From contig NZ_QPIE01000005.1 of assembly GCF_003336205.1 (NCBI RefSeq), forward strand, positions 1-64,000: 64,000 bases of DNA, given 5' to 3'. Source of the stretch: Chryseobacterium lacus (GTDB lineage Bacteria > Bacteroidota > Bacteroidia > Flavobacteriales > Weeksellaceae). The position numbers and the translations under genes were made by a program. Below the pieces are notes generated by a model, which was given only the letters and a program-made list of their open reading frames with translations, was not told the DNA's origin and searched no databases. This document shows, piece after piece, positions 1 to 9,149 of the stretch (the stretch's first letter is position 1; the number at the start of each line of letters is the position of its first letter).

Positions 1-12
1 AAATAAATTCTC

Positions 13-20
13 TATATTTG
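13..20 (+). promoter_or_regulatory. Promoter -7 element for the capsule export gene
   Basis: The octamer TATATTTG fits the Bacteroidota -7 consensus TAnnTTTG and ends 12 nt before the ATG at 33, giving a leader of only about nine nucleotides. The -33 element would lie outside the window. Confidence 0.6.
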
Positions 21-32
21 CACAAATTAACT

Positions 33-836
33 ATGAAACACTACATCTCACTCTTTGTTATAGCCTTTTCATCGGCTTTACTCCTGTTTTCATGCAAGCC
101 TAAGGAAAACATGGTGTATCTAGAGCACCAGCGCCAGCAGTACGAGCAACAGGTACAACAGGCTGTGTATCAGGGTTCCCGCCTTCAGGAAGGCGACCTC
201 CTCGATATCAAAGTTACCGCTTATGACGAATATGCCGTCCGCCCCTTCAACTTACACTCCATGAACATGGCCACCAGCTCCGGCAACGCCATCAACAACC
301 AGGCAGCGCAAACTGCCCCGCAGGGGTATTTGGTGGACCGGGACGGAAATATTGTGTTTCCCGTGATTGGAACCATTTTCGTGAAAGGCATGACCAAGGA
401 ACAGCTTCGGGCCGACCTCGAAAAACGGTTGCTGCAATACCTGACCGATCCCCTCGTTACCATCCGTCAGCTGAATTTTAACGTGACCGTATTGGGTGAG
501 GTGAAGCAGCCGGGACAATATACCAGCCCCACCGAAAAAGTAACCCTCTTTCAGGCCATAGGTCTGGCAGGCGACATGACCGATTTCGCAGAAAGAACCA
601 AAGTCACCCTCATCCGTAATGAAGACGGGGTAGAGCAGACCCATGTTCTTGATTTCACCGATAAAAACCTGGTGTCTTCTCCCTACTATTATCTAAGACA
701 GAACGATGTCCTTTATGTGCAGCCCGATGAAATTAAAAAACGGTCTGCCAATGTGGATCCCAACCGGAACCTGTATTTCCAGATCGGAGGCATCGCCATC
801 AGTGTCGCAACTTTAATCATCACCCTGACCCGATAA
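33..836 (+). CDS. wza: Polysaccharide export lipoprotein, Wza type
   Basis: Outer-membrane export channel subunit for capsule or exopolysaccharide. The ATG at 33 is chosen over an in-frame TTG at 18 because it opens a lipoprotein signal: a hydrophobic stretch ending LLLFSC, with Cys21 as the lipidation site. Residues about 90-150 hold the polysaccharide-export (Poly_export) domain, followed by a SLBB-like segment with VLGEVKQPGQY. The last about 20 residues are hydrophobic, as expected for the C-terminal helix by which Wza-like proteins cross the outer membrane. It lies 7 nt before the Wzc-type gene and is the first gene of the capsule locus visible here. Confidence 0.9.
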   Translation: MKHYISLFVIAFSSALLLFSCKPKENMVYLEHQRQQYEQQVQQAVYQGSRLQEGDLLDIKVTAYDEYAVRPFNLHSMNMATSSGNAINNQAAQTAPQGYLVDRDGNIVFPVIGTIFVKGMTKEQLRADLEKRLLQYLTDPLVTIRQLNFNVTVLGEVKQPGQYTSPTEKVTLFQAIGLAGDMTDFAERTKVTLIRNEDGVEQTHVLDFTDKNLVSSPYYYLRQNDVLYVQPDEIKKRSANVDPNRNLYFQIGGIAISVATLIITLTR

Positions 837-843
837 AAACTCC

Positions 844-3198
844 ATGGAATATTTAGATGCAATCCCGGCACAGGAAAAAAACGCAGGCGACCTCAAAAGA
901 CAGATTCAGCGCTACCTGCGCTACTGGCCCTGGTTTCTGGGCACCGTTCTTGTGGCGCTTACGATCGCTTATATTTACCTGAGGTATTCTACTCCCCAGT
1001 ATCTATCCAAATCATCCCTTTATGTTCAGACGACCACAGGAGGAAAAAAAGGAGATTTCACCGGTCTTTCCGATATGCAGGCCATGGCACTGCCTTCAGG
1101 CTTCGGAACCAATGAGGTGGATAATGAAATTTCCATCATCCAGAGCAAGCCGCTCATGCTGAACGTCGTCAAAAAACTGAATCTGGAGGTCAAACTGGTA
1201 AAGGAGGGTAACATTCGGGAAGTGGACTGGTATGTGGGAGCCCCAGTGAAAGGTTCGTTACTGGAATTGAAAAACCCTCGAAACTTCGGTTCCAAAGAAT
1301 ACACGCTCACTCCGTTGAAGGGCAATGCTTTTAAACTCAGCGACGGCAAAAAAGAAATCTCAGGGTATTACGGTACGCCGGTAAAAGACGAGTTCGGATC
1401 TTTTATCCTGCACCGCATTTCGGGTACTGCATTCAACGAACCGGTGAAAATGGTCGTCACCAATCCCCGCATCGTCGCAGACCGCGTAGAGGCTTCCATT
1501 AGCGTAGTCATTCCACAAAAGAAATCCAGCATCCTCGAACTTTCCAGGGTTGGCGCAGATCAGGTCCGTTCAGAAGATATCCTCAATGAAATCATGGCGC
1601 AATACAATGCCGAAGGCATCCGCGACCGGAATGCAGAAGCCGTTGCCACAGCGCAGTTCGTCGACGAAAGGCTGGATCTCATCACTCAGGAGCTGGGCGG
1701 CATCGAATCCCAGAAGGAAAACTTTAAAGAGGCCAACCGCATTGCTGACCTTCAGACGCAGGCACAGCTCAGCCTGCAGAACGCCAGCGAGAATACCAAA
1801 AAAATGATGGATCTCAGCACCCAGCTGGCCATGGTGGATGCCGTTTTGCAGGCCGCCAATTCTTCATCAGGAGAACAGTTGCTGCCCACCAATGTAGGCA
1901 TGCCTTCAGGATTGGATCCCATCATCAATGAATACAACCAGTTGGTCATCACCCGCAACCGGACGGCCAAGCAGGCCACCGGTGCCAACCCTTCCATTCA
2001 GCAGTTCAACAAGGACATCGCTTCTATGAGAGATCTCATCCGCGACAACCTCAGAAAATCCAAAGCCGGCCTCCAACAGGCCATTGGCCAGATCCAGGGG
2101 CAGATCAGCAAATCTTCGGGCGATCTCAGCCGCTTTCCCCAGCAGGAAAGAATGTTCAGAAACATTGAAAGACAGCAGAACCTGAAGGAAGCCCTCTTTC
2201 TCTACCTCCTTCAGAAAAGAGAGGAAACCTCGCTGGCGATGGCTGTCACGGCGCCGAAAGCCAAAGTGGTGAATCCGGCCTATACTCAGGGTGCGCCTGT
2301 AGCCCCGAAAAAGAATATCGTCTATCTTGCGGCGTTATTGCTGGGGTTATTGATACCCGGAGCGATACTCTACACCCGTTTTGCACTGGATACCTATGTG
2401 CATAACCGCAAGCAGATCCGCCAGGCGATTCCTGATGCCGTCATCCTCGGGGAAATTCCCAATGCCGGGAAGGACAGCGATGCGCTCATCAAATACAACG
2501 ATTTCTCTTCTTTTGCCGAAGCTTTCCGGATCATGTTCACCAACATGAAGTTCATGCTGAAAAAAGTGCCTCAGGGCCAGGCGCCCGTCATCCTCGTCAC
2601 CTCCTCGGTGAAAGGGGAAGGGAAAACCACGATCAGTGTCAATACTGCGCTCACGCTGGCACAGAACCGCAAAGTACTCCTCATTGGGGCCGATATCCGG
2701 AATCCGCAGCTGAAGCGTTTCATGGAAGTGACCCGCATCGGGTTGTCCGATTTCCTGGCAGATGCGTCCATGACTGTGCAGCAGGTGATCGCCGTGTCGC
2801 CATTCTCTGAAAAACTGGACATCCTCCACAGTGGCACCATTCCGCCGAACCCGACCGAACTGTTAGACAGCCCGAAATTCGGCACCATGCTCGAGGAACT
2901 GAAAACCCAGTACGATTATATCGTCATCGATACCGCACCGGTGATGATGGTGAGCGACAGCTACAGCCTCATGGAATATGCCGATCTCCTCCTCTTCGTG
3001 ATGCGCGCCGAACACACCGATAAAGAAATGCTGGAGTTCGCCGATCAATTGATGCACGACAAGGCCAAAGGCAAAATGGGCATCGTCCTCAACGACGTTC
3101 AGGACATGCACCTCAGCTACGGCAACAAATACGGCTACGGCTACTACACCGAATCCCGCACCAACAAGAAATCGTGGCTGTCACGGATGAAAATATGA
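844..3198 (+). CDS. wzc: Chain-length regulator with tyrosine autokinase domain, Wzc type
   Basis: Inner-membrane polysaccharide co-polymerase and BY-kinase that works with the Wza channel. A first membrane helix lies near residues 30-50 and a second near 490-515, bracketing a long periplasmic coiled-coil region (Wzz/GNVR type). The cytoplasmic kinase has Walker A GEGKTT (591-596), Walker A-prime VLLIGADIRNP (611-621) and Walker B YIVIDTAP (692-699). The C-terminus has a tyrosine cluster (Y759, Y763, Y765, Y767, Y768), the usual autophosphorylation tail. No cognate low-molecular-weight tyrosine phosphatase is present in the window. Base composition is clearly GC-richer than in the downstream cassette. 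Confidence 0.92.
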   Translation: MEYLDAIPAQEKNAGDLKRQIQRYLRYWPWFLGTVLVALTIAYIYLRYSTPQYLSKSSLYVQTTTGGKKGDFTGLSDMQAMALPSGFGTNEVDNEISIIQSKPLMLNVVKKLNLEVKLVKEGNIREVDWYVGAPVKGSLLELKNPRNFGSKEYTLTPLKGNAFKLSDGKKEISGYYGTPVKDEFGSFILHRISGTAFNEPVKMVVTNPRIVADRVEASISVVIPQKKSSILELSRVGADQVRSEDILNEIMAQYNAEGIRDRNAEAVATAQFVDERLDLITQELGGIESQKENFKEANRIADLQTQAQLSLQNASENTKKMMDLSTQLAMVDAVLQAANSSSGEQLLPTNVGMPSGLDPIINEYNQLVITRNRTAKQATGANPSIQQFNKDIASMRDLIRDNLRKSKAGLQQAIGQIQGQISKSSGDLSRFPQQERMFRNIERQQNLKEALFLYLLQKREETSLAMAVTAPKAKVVNPAYTQGAPVAPKKNIVYLAALLLGLLIPGAILYTRFALDTYVHNRKQIRQAIPDAVILGEIPNAGKDSDALIKYNDFSSFAEAFRIMFTNMKFMLKKVPQGQAPVILVTSSVKGEGKTTISVNTALTLAQNRKVLLIGADIRNPQLKRFMEVTRIGLSDFLADASMTVQQVIAVSPFSEKLDILHSGTIPPNPTELLDSPKFGTMLEELKTQYDYIVIDTAPVMMVSDSYSLMEYADLLLFVMRAEHTDKEMLEFADQLMHDKAKGKMGIVLNDVQDMHLSYGNKYGYGYYTESRTNKKSWLSRMKI

Positions 3199-3284
3199 TG
3201 AGCGAATTTGCTGATAAGCGAAAAAGCGAAAAAGCTAATAAGCAAATTTGCAAATTCGCAGATTAATTAACAAATAACTAAACC
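3199..3284. repeat. Degenerate AGCAAATTCGC-type linker repeat
   Basis: The linker after wzc is made of slightly varied copies of short words such as AAGCGAAAAAGC and GCAAATTTGC. The same words return at 3648-3889, around 17590-17650 and at 26690-27200. No ORF or terminator is evident. Confidence 0.5.
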
Positions 3285-3647
3285 ATGAAACTATTTTATT
3301 TTGAAAAACTGGAGGTGTGGCAAAAGTCAAGAAAACTGACCACTGAAATGTATCGGATGACCGCAAGCTTTCCCTCCGAAGAGAAATTCGGAATGACATC
3401 TCAAATACGAAGAGCCTCAATAAGTATTGTCGCCAACATTGCGGAAGGGATCTCGAGACCCACTGAAAAAGATAAAGCAAGATTTATAGCCCTTGCGTTT
3501 GGGTCAGCAATGGAAGTAATCAGTTTACTCGTTATTGCCCATGATCTGGAATGGATAGGCGAAGAAGTATATGTCAGGCTGAGAGCAGATTTAGAAGAAA
3601 TATCCAATATGCTGAACAGCTTATACAATAAGTTTGGGAAGAATTGA
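3285..3647 (+). CDS. Four-helix-bundle protein (23S rRNA IVS / S23 family)
   Basis: A 120-residue, mostly helical protein. It matches the family found inside 23S rRNA intervening sequences and as free-standing genes, notably through the segment QIRRASISIVANIAEG (about residues 45-60) followed by a conserved helix with FIALAFGSAMEV. The molecular function of stand-alone members is unknown; the related diversity-generating-retroelement protein Avd forms a pentamer, but no reverse transcriptase or template repeat was seen here. It is flanked on both sides by degenerate repeat linkers, which suggests a passenger gene rather than a capsule enzyme. Confidence 0.8.
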   Translation: MKLFYFEKLEVWQKSRKLTTEMYRMTASFPSEEKFGMTSQIRRASISIVANIAEGISRPTEKDKARFIALAFGSAMEVISLLVIAHDLEWIGEEVYVRLRADLEEISNMLNSLYNKFGKN

Positions 3648-3889
3648 AGAGTAAATGAGCTAATAAGCTAATTTGCCGATAAGCAAAAAAGCTAATTTGC
3701 AAAATGAATAAACCCTAAGCGAGTAACGATTAATGAACCTTTATCAGCAAATTCGCAAATCAGCAAATTCGCTTTATAACAACACTCAAACCCTGAAAAC
3801 AAAAATGAAACGCTAAACCCTAAACCCTAACGGGTTAATGGATTAAACGATTAAACGATTAATCGATTAAACAACTAAACAAAAAAACA
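3648..3889. repeat. Low-complexity linker with CGATTAA and AAACCCTAA words
   Basis: This 242-nt linker is built from degenerate short repeats: AGCTAATTTGC-like words, then GCAAATTCGC, then AAACCCTAAACCCTAA, and finally several CGATTAAAC copies running up to the start of the dehydrogenase gene. No -7 element of the TAnnTTTG type and no ORF are visible. Confidence 0.55.
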
Positions 3890-5227
3890 ATGACCCATCA
3901 AATTGCAATCATTGGCTTAGGCTACGTGGGGCTTCCTTTAGCAAGGCTCATGGCCACCAAATTTCCGGTGGTCGGCTTTGATATTCATCAAGAGAGGATT
4001 GCCGAACTGAACTCCGGCACCGATTCGACTTTGGAAGTGGAAGATGACATCCTGAAAGCCGTTCTTGTCAGTGAAAACCCTTTTACAGAACAATCCCCAT
4101 CTCAACAGGTAAGCGATTCATCAGTTAACCCTTCAAAAGGATTGTATTGTTCCGCTGATACAGACGATATCAAAAGTGCCAATATTTACATTGTAACGGT
4201 GCCTACTCCCGTTGACAAGAACAACCGGCCCGATTTAACGCCGCTCTACAAAGCCAGCGAAACCGTAGGCAAGGTGCTGAAAAAAGGAGACATCGTGATT
4301 TATGAATCAACCGTCTATCCTGGCGTTACGGAAGAAGAGTGCGTGCCGGTCCTGGAAAGAGTTTCTGGTTTAAAATTTAATGAAGATTTCTTCTGTGGGT
4401 ATTCGCCGGAACGCATTAATCCAGGTGATAAAGAAAAGACCGTAGAAAAAATTCTCAAAGTGACTTCCGGTTCCACACCCGAAATCGGAGAGATTGTGGA
4501 TGATTTATACAAATCAGTCATCACAGCCGGAACCCATTTAGCGCCAAGTATTAAAGTAGCGGAGGCCTCCAAAGTCATAGAAAACGCGCAAAGAGACATT
4601 AACATCGCTTTTGTAAACGAACTGGCCAAAATCTTCTCTCTGATGGATATTGATACCCACGAGGTGCTCAAAGCCGCCGGCACCAAATGGAATTTCTTGC
4701 CGTTCAAACCAGGCTTGGTGGGCGGACATTGTATCGGAATAGATCCCTTTTACCTCGCACAGAAGGCGCAGGAAATCGGATACTATTCTGAACTGATCCT
4801 GACTGCCCGAAGGGTCAATGATTCCATGGGAGGATTTGTTGCCTCTCAGGTGATAAAACTGATGATTAAAAGTGATATCAGAATAAATGGTGCTGAAATC
4901 CTTATATTAGGTGTTACCTTCAAAGAAAATTGTTCGGATGTGAGCAATACAAAAATTGTTGATGTTGCGAAAGCATTTGAAAGTTACAGTGCGAAGGTAA
5001 CATTGTTTGACCCTTGGGCTAATCCGGAAACGGTGAACAGTCAGTATTGTTTAGACTCTATACAGCATACAAAAGATTTAAATAGTAGCGAATATAAATT
5101 TGATGCGATCGTATTAGGCGTAGCTCATGATGAATTTAAAAGTATGGATTTAGAACCTCTGAAGAAAAAGAATGCTGTGGTTTATGATGTGAAAGGAGTG
5201 TTAGATGAACCGACTGCAAGATTGTAA
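3890..5227 (+). CDS. tviB: UDP-HexNAc 6-dehydrogenase, TviB/WbpA-like
   Basis: NAD-dependent dehydrogenase that oxidises C6 of a UDP-N-acetylhexosamine to the uronic acid. The N-terminal Rossmann motif is GLGYVG (9-14); the central helix region has SPERINPGDK; the catalytic cysteine is C281 in GGHCIGIDP. The length of 445 residues fits the family, with a short variable insert at about 65-86. Closest resemblance is to Vi-antigen TviB and WbpA (UDP-GlcNAc or UDP-GalNAc as substrate), but a WecB-type epimerase at 10354 means UDP-ManNAc is also a possible substrate. The next gene starts 2 nt after the stop. Confidence 0.88.
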   Translation: MTHQIAIIGLGYVGLPLARLMATKFPVVGFDIHQERIAELNSGTDSTLEVEDDILKAVLVSENPFTEQSPSQQVSDSSVNPSKGLYCSADTDDIKSANIYIVTVPTPVDKNNRPDLTPLYKASETVGKVLKKGDIVIYESTVYPGVTEEECVPVLERVSGLKFNEDFFCGYSPERINPGDKEKTVEKILKVTSGSTPEIGEIVDDLYKSVITAGTHLAPSIKVAEASKVIENAQRDINIAFVNELAKIFSLMDIDTHEVLKAAGTKWNFLPFKPGLVGGHCIGIDPFYLAQKAQEIGYYSELILTARRVNDSMGGFVASQVIKLMIKSDIRINGAEILILGVTFKENCSDVSNTKIVDVAKAFESYSAKVTLFDPWANPETVNSQYCLDSIQHTKDLNSSEYKFDAIVLGVAHDEFKSMDLEPLKKKNAVVYDVKGVLDEPTARL

Positions 5228-5229
5228 TT

Positions 5230-5643
5230 ATGGAACCAAAAATAATTCAGCTACCGAAAATCATTGACAAAAGAGGAAATCTCTCGTTTTTTGAAAACCC
5301 GAAGCAACTTCCTTTTGAAATTGCCAGAACCTATTGGATCTATGACGTCCCGGGTGGAGAAACCCGCGGAAGCCATGCGTTTAAAGAGCAACAAGAATTT
5401 ATTGTGGCCTTGTCCGGTAGTTTTGATGTGGTGCTTCATGATGGGGAAAAAGAAGAGCGATTTTCTTTAAACAGGTCTAATTACGGCCTGTATGTCCCCA
5501 AAATGTATTGGAGACGATTAGAGAATTTTTCTACCAATTCGTTAGCACTGATTGTTTCAGACAGAGGGTATGATGCAAATGATTATATACGGGATTTTAA
5601 AGAATTTAAAAACTTGAGAAATGGATCAAAAATCGGTTTTTGA
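5230..5643 (+). CDS. FdtA/QdtA-like cupin, first copy (HAF variant)
   Basis: A cupin of the sugar 3,4-ketoisomerase family that acts on dTDP-4-keto-6-deoxyglucose. The fold shows in YDVPGGETRGSHAF and a YGLYVPKMYWR segment. In FdtA the paired histidines of RGxHAH (H49 and H51) are at the active site; here H49 is present but position 51 is Phe, and the downstream residues are EQQEF instead of ECHQF. It may therefore have altered activity or a partner or structural role with the second copy, which overlaps it by 23 nt. Assignment to the family is firm, the exact reaction is not. Confidence 0.75.
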   Translation: MEPKIIQLPKIIDKRGNLSFFENPKQLPFEIARTYWIYDVPGGETRGSHAFKEQQEFIVALSGSFDVVLHDGEKEERFSLNRSNYGLYVPKMYWRRLENFSTNSLALIVSDRGYDANDYIRDFKEFKNLRNGSKIGF

Positions 5644-6037
5644 ATGTTCGGTAATAGATTTGGGGAAAATCAGTTTTCCCGAAGGAAATCTTACGGTTAT
5701 TGAAAATAATTCGCTATTTCCCTTTGATGTAAAGCGGGTTTTTTACTTATATGATATTGCAGGGGGCGAAAGCAGAGGAGCGCATGCGCACAAAGAATGT
5801 CACCAATTTCTTATTGCAGCTAGTGGAAGCTTTGAAGTTGAATTGGACGATGGAACGTACAAAAGACAAGTTTTTTTGAATCGACCCAATTTAGGTTTGC
5901 ATATACCGCCTGGAGTTTGGGCTTCAGAAGTTAATTTTTCTTCGGGAGCAATTTGTTTGGTTTTAGCATCTCATTGTTATAATGAAGCGGACTATATTAG
6001 GGATTACCAAGATTTTAAAAATTATATCAATGAGTAA
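5621..6037 (+). CDS. fdtA: dTDP-4-keto-6-deoxyglucose 3,4-ketoisomerase
   Basis: The second FdtA-type cupin keeps the full [12 protein letters not shown] motif with H55 and H57, so it is the better candidate for active ketoisomerase, which makes the 3-keto substrate for the aminotransferase at 6491. The start lies inside the end of the first cupin gene (23-nt overlap), and its own stop overlaps the acyltransferase start by 8 nt, so the series is translationally coupled. It could also be QdtA-like (glucose rather than galactose configuration); sequence reading cannot separate the two. Confidence 0.85.
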   Translation: MDQKSVFECSVIDLGKISFPEGNLTVIENNSLFPFDVKRVFYLYDIAGGESRGAHAHKECHQFLIAASGSFEVELDDGTYKRQVFLNRPNLGLHIPPGVWASEVNFSSGAICLVLASHCYNEADYIRDYQDFKNYINE

Positions 6038-6494
6038 AATTCATCCCTTGTCTGATGTACAGACTGCAAATATAGGAGTTGATACTTACGTGTGGCAGTT
6101 CTGCGTTATTTTGAAAGACGCAGTCATTGGTAATAATTGCAATATCAATTGTCAGGTTTTCATTGAAAACGATGTAATCATTGGAAATAATGTTACGATA
6201 AAACCCGGAGTTCAGATCTGGGATGGAATTCGAATCGAAGACAAAGTTTTTATTGGCCCAAACGTAACTTTTACCAACGATCGTTATCCGCGTTCCAAGC
6301 AATATCCGGAAGAATTTCAACAAACCATCATTAAGACAGGAGCAAGTATTGGCGCAAATGCAACCATTTTGGGCGGGACTACCATTGGCGAAAATGCCTT
6401 AATTGGTGCAGGAAGTGTGGTGACCAAAAATGTTCCGCCAAATGAATTATGGGTTGGAAATCCTGCAAAAAAAATTAGAAATATAAAGAAATGA
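6030..6494 (+). CDS. fdtC: Left-handed beta-helix sugar N-acyltransferase, FdtC type
   Basis: Hexapeptide-repeat acyltransferase expected to acylate the 3-amino group of a dTDP-3-amino-3,6-dideoxyhexose. Repeats such as IGNNCN, IGNNVT, IGANAT and IGENAL run through the chain, with NDRYPRS and a C-terminal VVGNPAK-like end (WVGNPAKKI). The ATG at 6030 (MSKIHPLSD) is preferred over an in-frame ATG at 5982 because family members start there and the longer form would overlap the previous gene by more than 50 nt. The stop overlaps the next ATG by 4 nt. Confidence 0.85.
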   Translation: MSKIHPLSDVQTANIGVDTYVWQFCVILKDAVIGNNCNINCQVFIENDVIIGNNVTIKPGVQIWDGIRIEDKVFIGPNVTFTNDRYPRSKQYPEEFQQTIIKTGASIGANATILGGTTIGENALIGAGSVVTKNVPPNELWVGNPAKKIRNIKK

Positions 6495-7591
6495 TTAAAT
6501 TCCTTGACCTGCAAAAAATAAACCTTTCTCATCAAGCAGAAATTGAAGAAAGGCTTTTAAATACTTTCCGCTCAGGATGGTATCTTTTGGGAAACGAAGT
6601 AAAAACTTTTGAAGAACATCTTGCTTCCTATATCGGAGCTAAACACGCCATTGGTGTGGCCAACGGGCTGGATGCGCTGCGTCTTATTTTAAGGGCTTAT
6701 ATTGAAATGGGAGTAATGCAGAAAGGTGATGAAATCATCGTTCCGGCCAATACTTATATCGCTTCTATTTTAGCGATTTCTGATAATGGATTAGTTCCCG
6801 TTCTCGTGGAGCCTTCCCTTTATGATTACAACATTGATGTTACAAACATAGAAGAAAAAATCACGTCTAAAACCAAAGGAATTTTAATTGTTCATCTATA
6901 CGGAAGAGTTGTTTTTTCGGAAAGATTAAAAGAAATTGCTGAAAAGCATCAGCTGAAAATAATCGAAGACAACGCACAAGCCATTGGAGCAGCATGGAAG
7001 GGAATTAAAACCGGAAATTTAGGAGATGCCGCTGGTTTTAGTTTTTATCCCGGGAAAAATCTCGGCGCATTAGGTGATGCAGGTGGCGTAACCACCAACG
7101 ATGAAACATTGGCAAAAAATATCAGAGCTCTTGCCAATTATGGTTCCAACCAAAAATACGTGAACATTTACCAAGGTTTGAATTCCCGTTTAGATGAAAT
7201 CCAAGCGGCCGTTTTAGATGTGAAATTGAATTATATTGATGCAGAAAACAACCGCCGAAAAGAAATTGCAGCACGTTATATTGCAGAAATAAAAAATCCA
7301 AATGTTATTTTACCAGAAAATCCTTGCGACACTGCAGAACACGTTTGGCATATCTTCATCATCAGAACAGAAAACCGTGAAAAGCTACAGAATTATTTAA
7401 CCGAAAATGGGGTACAAACCTTGATTCATTATCCAATTCCACCGCACAAACAAGAAGCCTATAAAGAATGGAATGATTTATCATTTCCCATTACAGAAAA
7501 AATTCATGACGAAGTATTGAGTTTGCCGATAAGTCCGGTGATGAGTGAGGATGAGGTGAGTGCCGTCATTAGTGCATTAAACAACTACTAA
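6491..7591 (+). CDS. fdtB: PLP-dependent sugar aminotransferase, FdtB/DegT family
   Basis: DegT/DnrJ/EryC1 aminotransferase expected to convert dTDP-3-keto-6-deoxyhexose to the 3-amino sugar. The PLP lysine is K189 in [14 protein letters not shown], and the phosphate-binding region includes NGLDALRL near residue 57. Length (366) is normal. With the FdtA and FdtC types directly upstream it completes the last steps to dTDP-3-acylamino-3,6-dideoxy-galactose (Fuc3NAc) or the gluco isomer. RmlA and RmlB, which supply the substrate, are not in this window. Confidence 0.88.
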   Translation: MIKFLDLQKINLSHQAEIEERLLNTFRSGWYLLGNEVKTFEEHLASYIGAKHAIGVANGLDALRLILRAYIEMGVMQKGDEIIVPANTYIASILAISDNGLVPVLVEPSLYDYNIDVTNIEEKITSKTKGILIVHLYGRVVFSERLKEIAEKHQLKIIEDNAQAIGAAWKGIKTGNLGDAAGFSFYPGKNLGALGDAGGVTTNDETLAKNIRALANYGSNQKYVNIYQGLNSRLDEIQAAVLDVKLNYIDAENNRRKEIAARYIAEIKNPNVILPENPCDTAEHVWHIFIIRTENREKLQNYLTENGVQTLIHYPIPPHKQEAYKEWNDLSFPITEKIHDEVLSLPISPVMSEDEVSAVISALNNY

Positions 7592-9091
7592 GTGTCAGAA
7601 AACCAATCTTCATACCGTCAAATTATGAAGGCCACCTCTATATTTGGAGGTGTTCAGGTATTTAATATACTTATTCAGATTATCCGTTCTAAAGTTGTAG
7701 CAGTATTATTAGGGCCTACAGGAATAGGAATTTTGGGATTACTACAAACTACTGTCGCACTTATAGGAGCCGCGACTAATTTTGGATTAGGAACCAGTGC
7801 AGTACGTGATATTTCAGCACAACACGCTTCTGGAGATCAAGATAAAGTAAAAGAAATACTCTCAGTTTTCCGAATGCTGGCCTTGGGTACAGGTATACTT
7901 GGAATGTTGGTTACTTTAGTGTTGTCACCCTGGCTCAGCCAAATAACTTTCGGAAATGAGGAGTTTACGTGGGCATTCAGAGTTCTTTCCATTACCTTAT
8001 TAGTTTCTCAGCTTGCAGCTGCACAAACTGCTATCCTCCAAGGTTTACGACGAATACAATTGATGGCAAAGGCAAGCATTTACTCATCTGCACTCGGCTT
8101 GCTGATTACTTTACCTTTTTATTATTTTTTCTCTATCAAAGGAATTGTTCCGGCTTTGCTGCTAACCTCTGGTGTTATTTTCTCTGTACAGTTTTTCTAT
8201 GTAAAAAAAGTGAACATCAGCACCTATTGGCTGCCTTACAGAAAAGCTATCCGGTTAGGCAAGCCGATGTTAAAATTGGGATTTATGCTCAGTTTAAGTG
8301 GGATTATTGTTGTAGCATCATCTTATCTTGTTCGCGTATTTATAGTTCGGTACGGCAACCTTTCTGAAGCGGGACTGTATAACGCAGGATTTTCTATAAT
8401 AACAGTATATGTAGGTATGGTATTTACCGCTATGAGTACAGATTATTTTCCAAGACTCTCGGCTGTGAATATGGAAATGGAAAAATATAATGAACTCATA
8501 AACCAACAAAGTGAAACGGCTTTTTTAATATTGTCGCCCCTTATCTGTGTGTTTCTGATTTTTATCAATTGGGCTATTATCCTCTTATATTCAAATCAGT
8601 TTTTGCCCATCACCGAAATGGTGCATTATGCTATATTAGGAATCTATTTTAAAGCACTCAGTTGGTCTATGGCGTTTCTGATTTTAGCTAAAGGTGATTC
8701 TAAGGCTTTTTTTTGGAATGAATTAGTGGCAAATTTGTATCTTCTTATGTTCAATTGTGCGGGTTATTATTGGGATGGATTGAGAGGTTTAGGATTAAGT
8801 TTTTTAATAGGTTATTTGCTTTATTTCCTTCAGATTTATTTTTTTATTAAATTTAAGTACAATTTTTCCTATAATAAAAAAATGGCAATAATTTTTTTAA
8901 TGCAGCTTCCACTAGGAATTATTTGCTTTTTTGTATATTACTGCTTGCAAGGATTGTGGATGTATATATTAGGGAGTTTTTTAATTTTCATAAGTGGAGG
9001 ATTTTCATTCTATGAAATGAATAAGTCTATGAATTTAGTTCAAAGTATTCAATCTAAGTTTAGGAAAAATGAAAAAAATATCGATGTATAA
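7592..9091 (+). CDS. wzx: O-antigen/capsule unit flippase, Wzx type
   Basis: A 499-residue multi-pass membrane protein of the MATE/PST flippase superfamily that moves the lipid-linked repeat unit across the inner membrane. It has about 12 or more hydrophobic helices and an N-terminal segment typical of O-antigen translocases (SKVVAVLLGPTGIGILGLLQ). The start used here is a GTG that directly follows the stop of fdtB; an in-frame ATG at 7625 (MKATSIFGG) is a reasonable alternative. From here to about 15.3 kb base composition is strongly AT-rich. Confidence 0.88.
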   Translation: MSENQSSYRQIMKATSIFGGVQVFNILIQIIRSKVVAVLLGPTGIGILGLLQTTVALIGAATNFGLGTSAVRDISAQHASGDQDKVKEILSVFRMLALGTGILGMLVTLVLSPWLSQITFGNEEFTWAFRVLSITLLVSQLAAAQTAILQGLRRIQLMAKASIYSSALGLLITLPFYYFFSIKGIVPALLLTSGVIFSVQFFYVKKVNISTYWLPYRKAIRLGKPMLKLGFMLSLSGIIVVASSYLVRVFIVRYGNLSEAGLYNAGFSIITVYVGMVFTAMSTDYFPRLSAVNMEMEKYNELINQQSETAFLILSPLICVFLIFINWAIILLYSNQFLPITEMVHYAILGIYFKALSWSMAFLILAKGDSKAFFWNELVANLYLLMFNCAGYYWDGLRGLGLSFLIGYLLYFLQIYFFIKFKYNFSYNKKMAIIFLMQLPLGIICFFVYYCLQGLWMYILGSFLIFISGGFSFYEMNKSMNLVQSIQSKFRKNEKNIDV

Positions 9092-9149
9092 AAATTTTAT
9101 AAAATGTCTTTTATCGTCAATATAAAGATTACTTTTAAACCCTATCAAT

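Noticed and set aside
3285-3647. Diversity-generating retroelement, because the four-helix-bundle protein is related to Avd
   Set aside because: No reverse transcriptase and no template/variable repeat pair were found.
3808-3840. Telomere-like AAACCCTAA repeats
   Set aside because: Only two or three units, inside a degenerate linker of a bacterial chromosome; coincidence of short AT-rich words.
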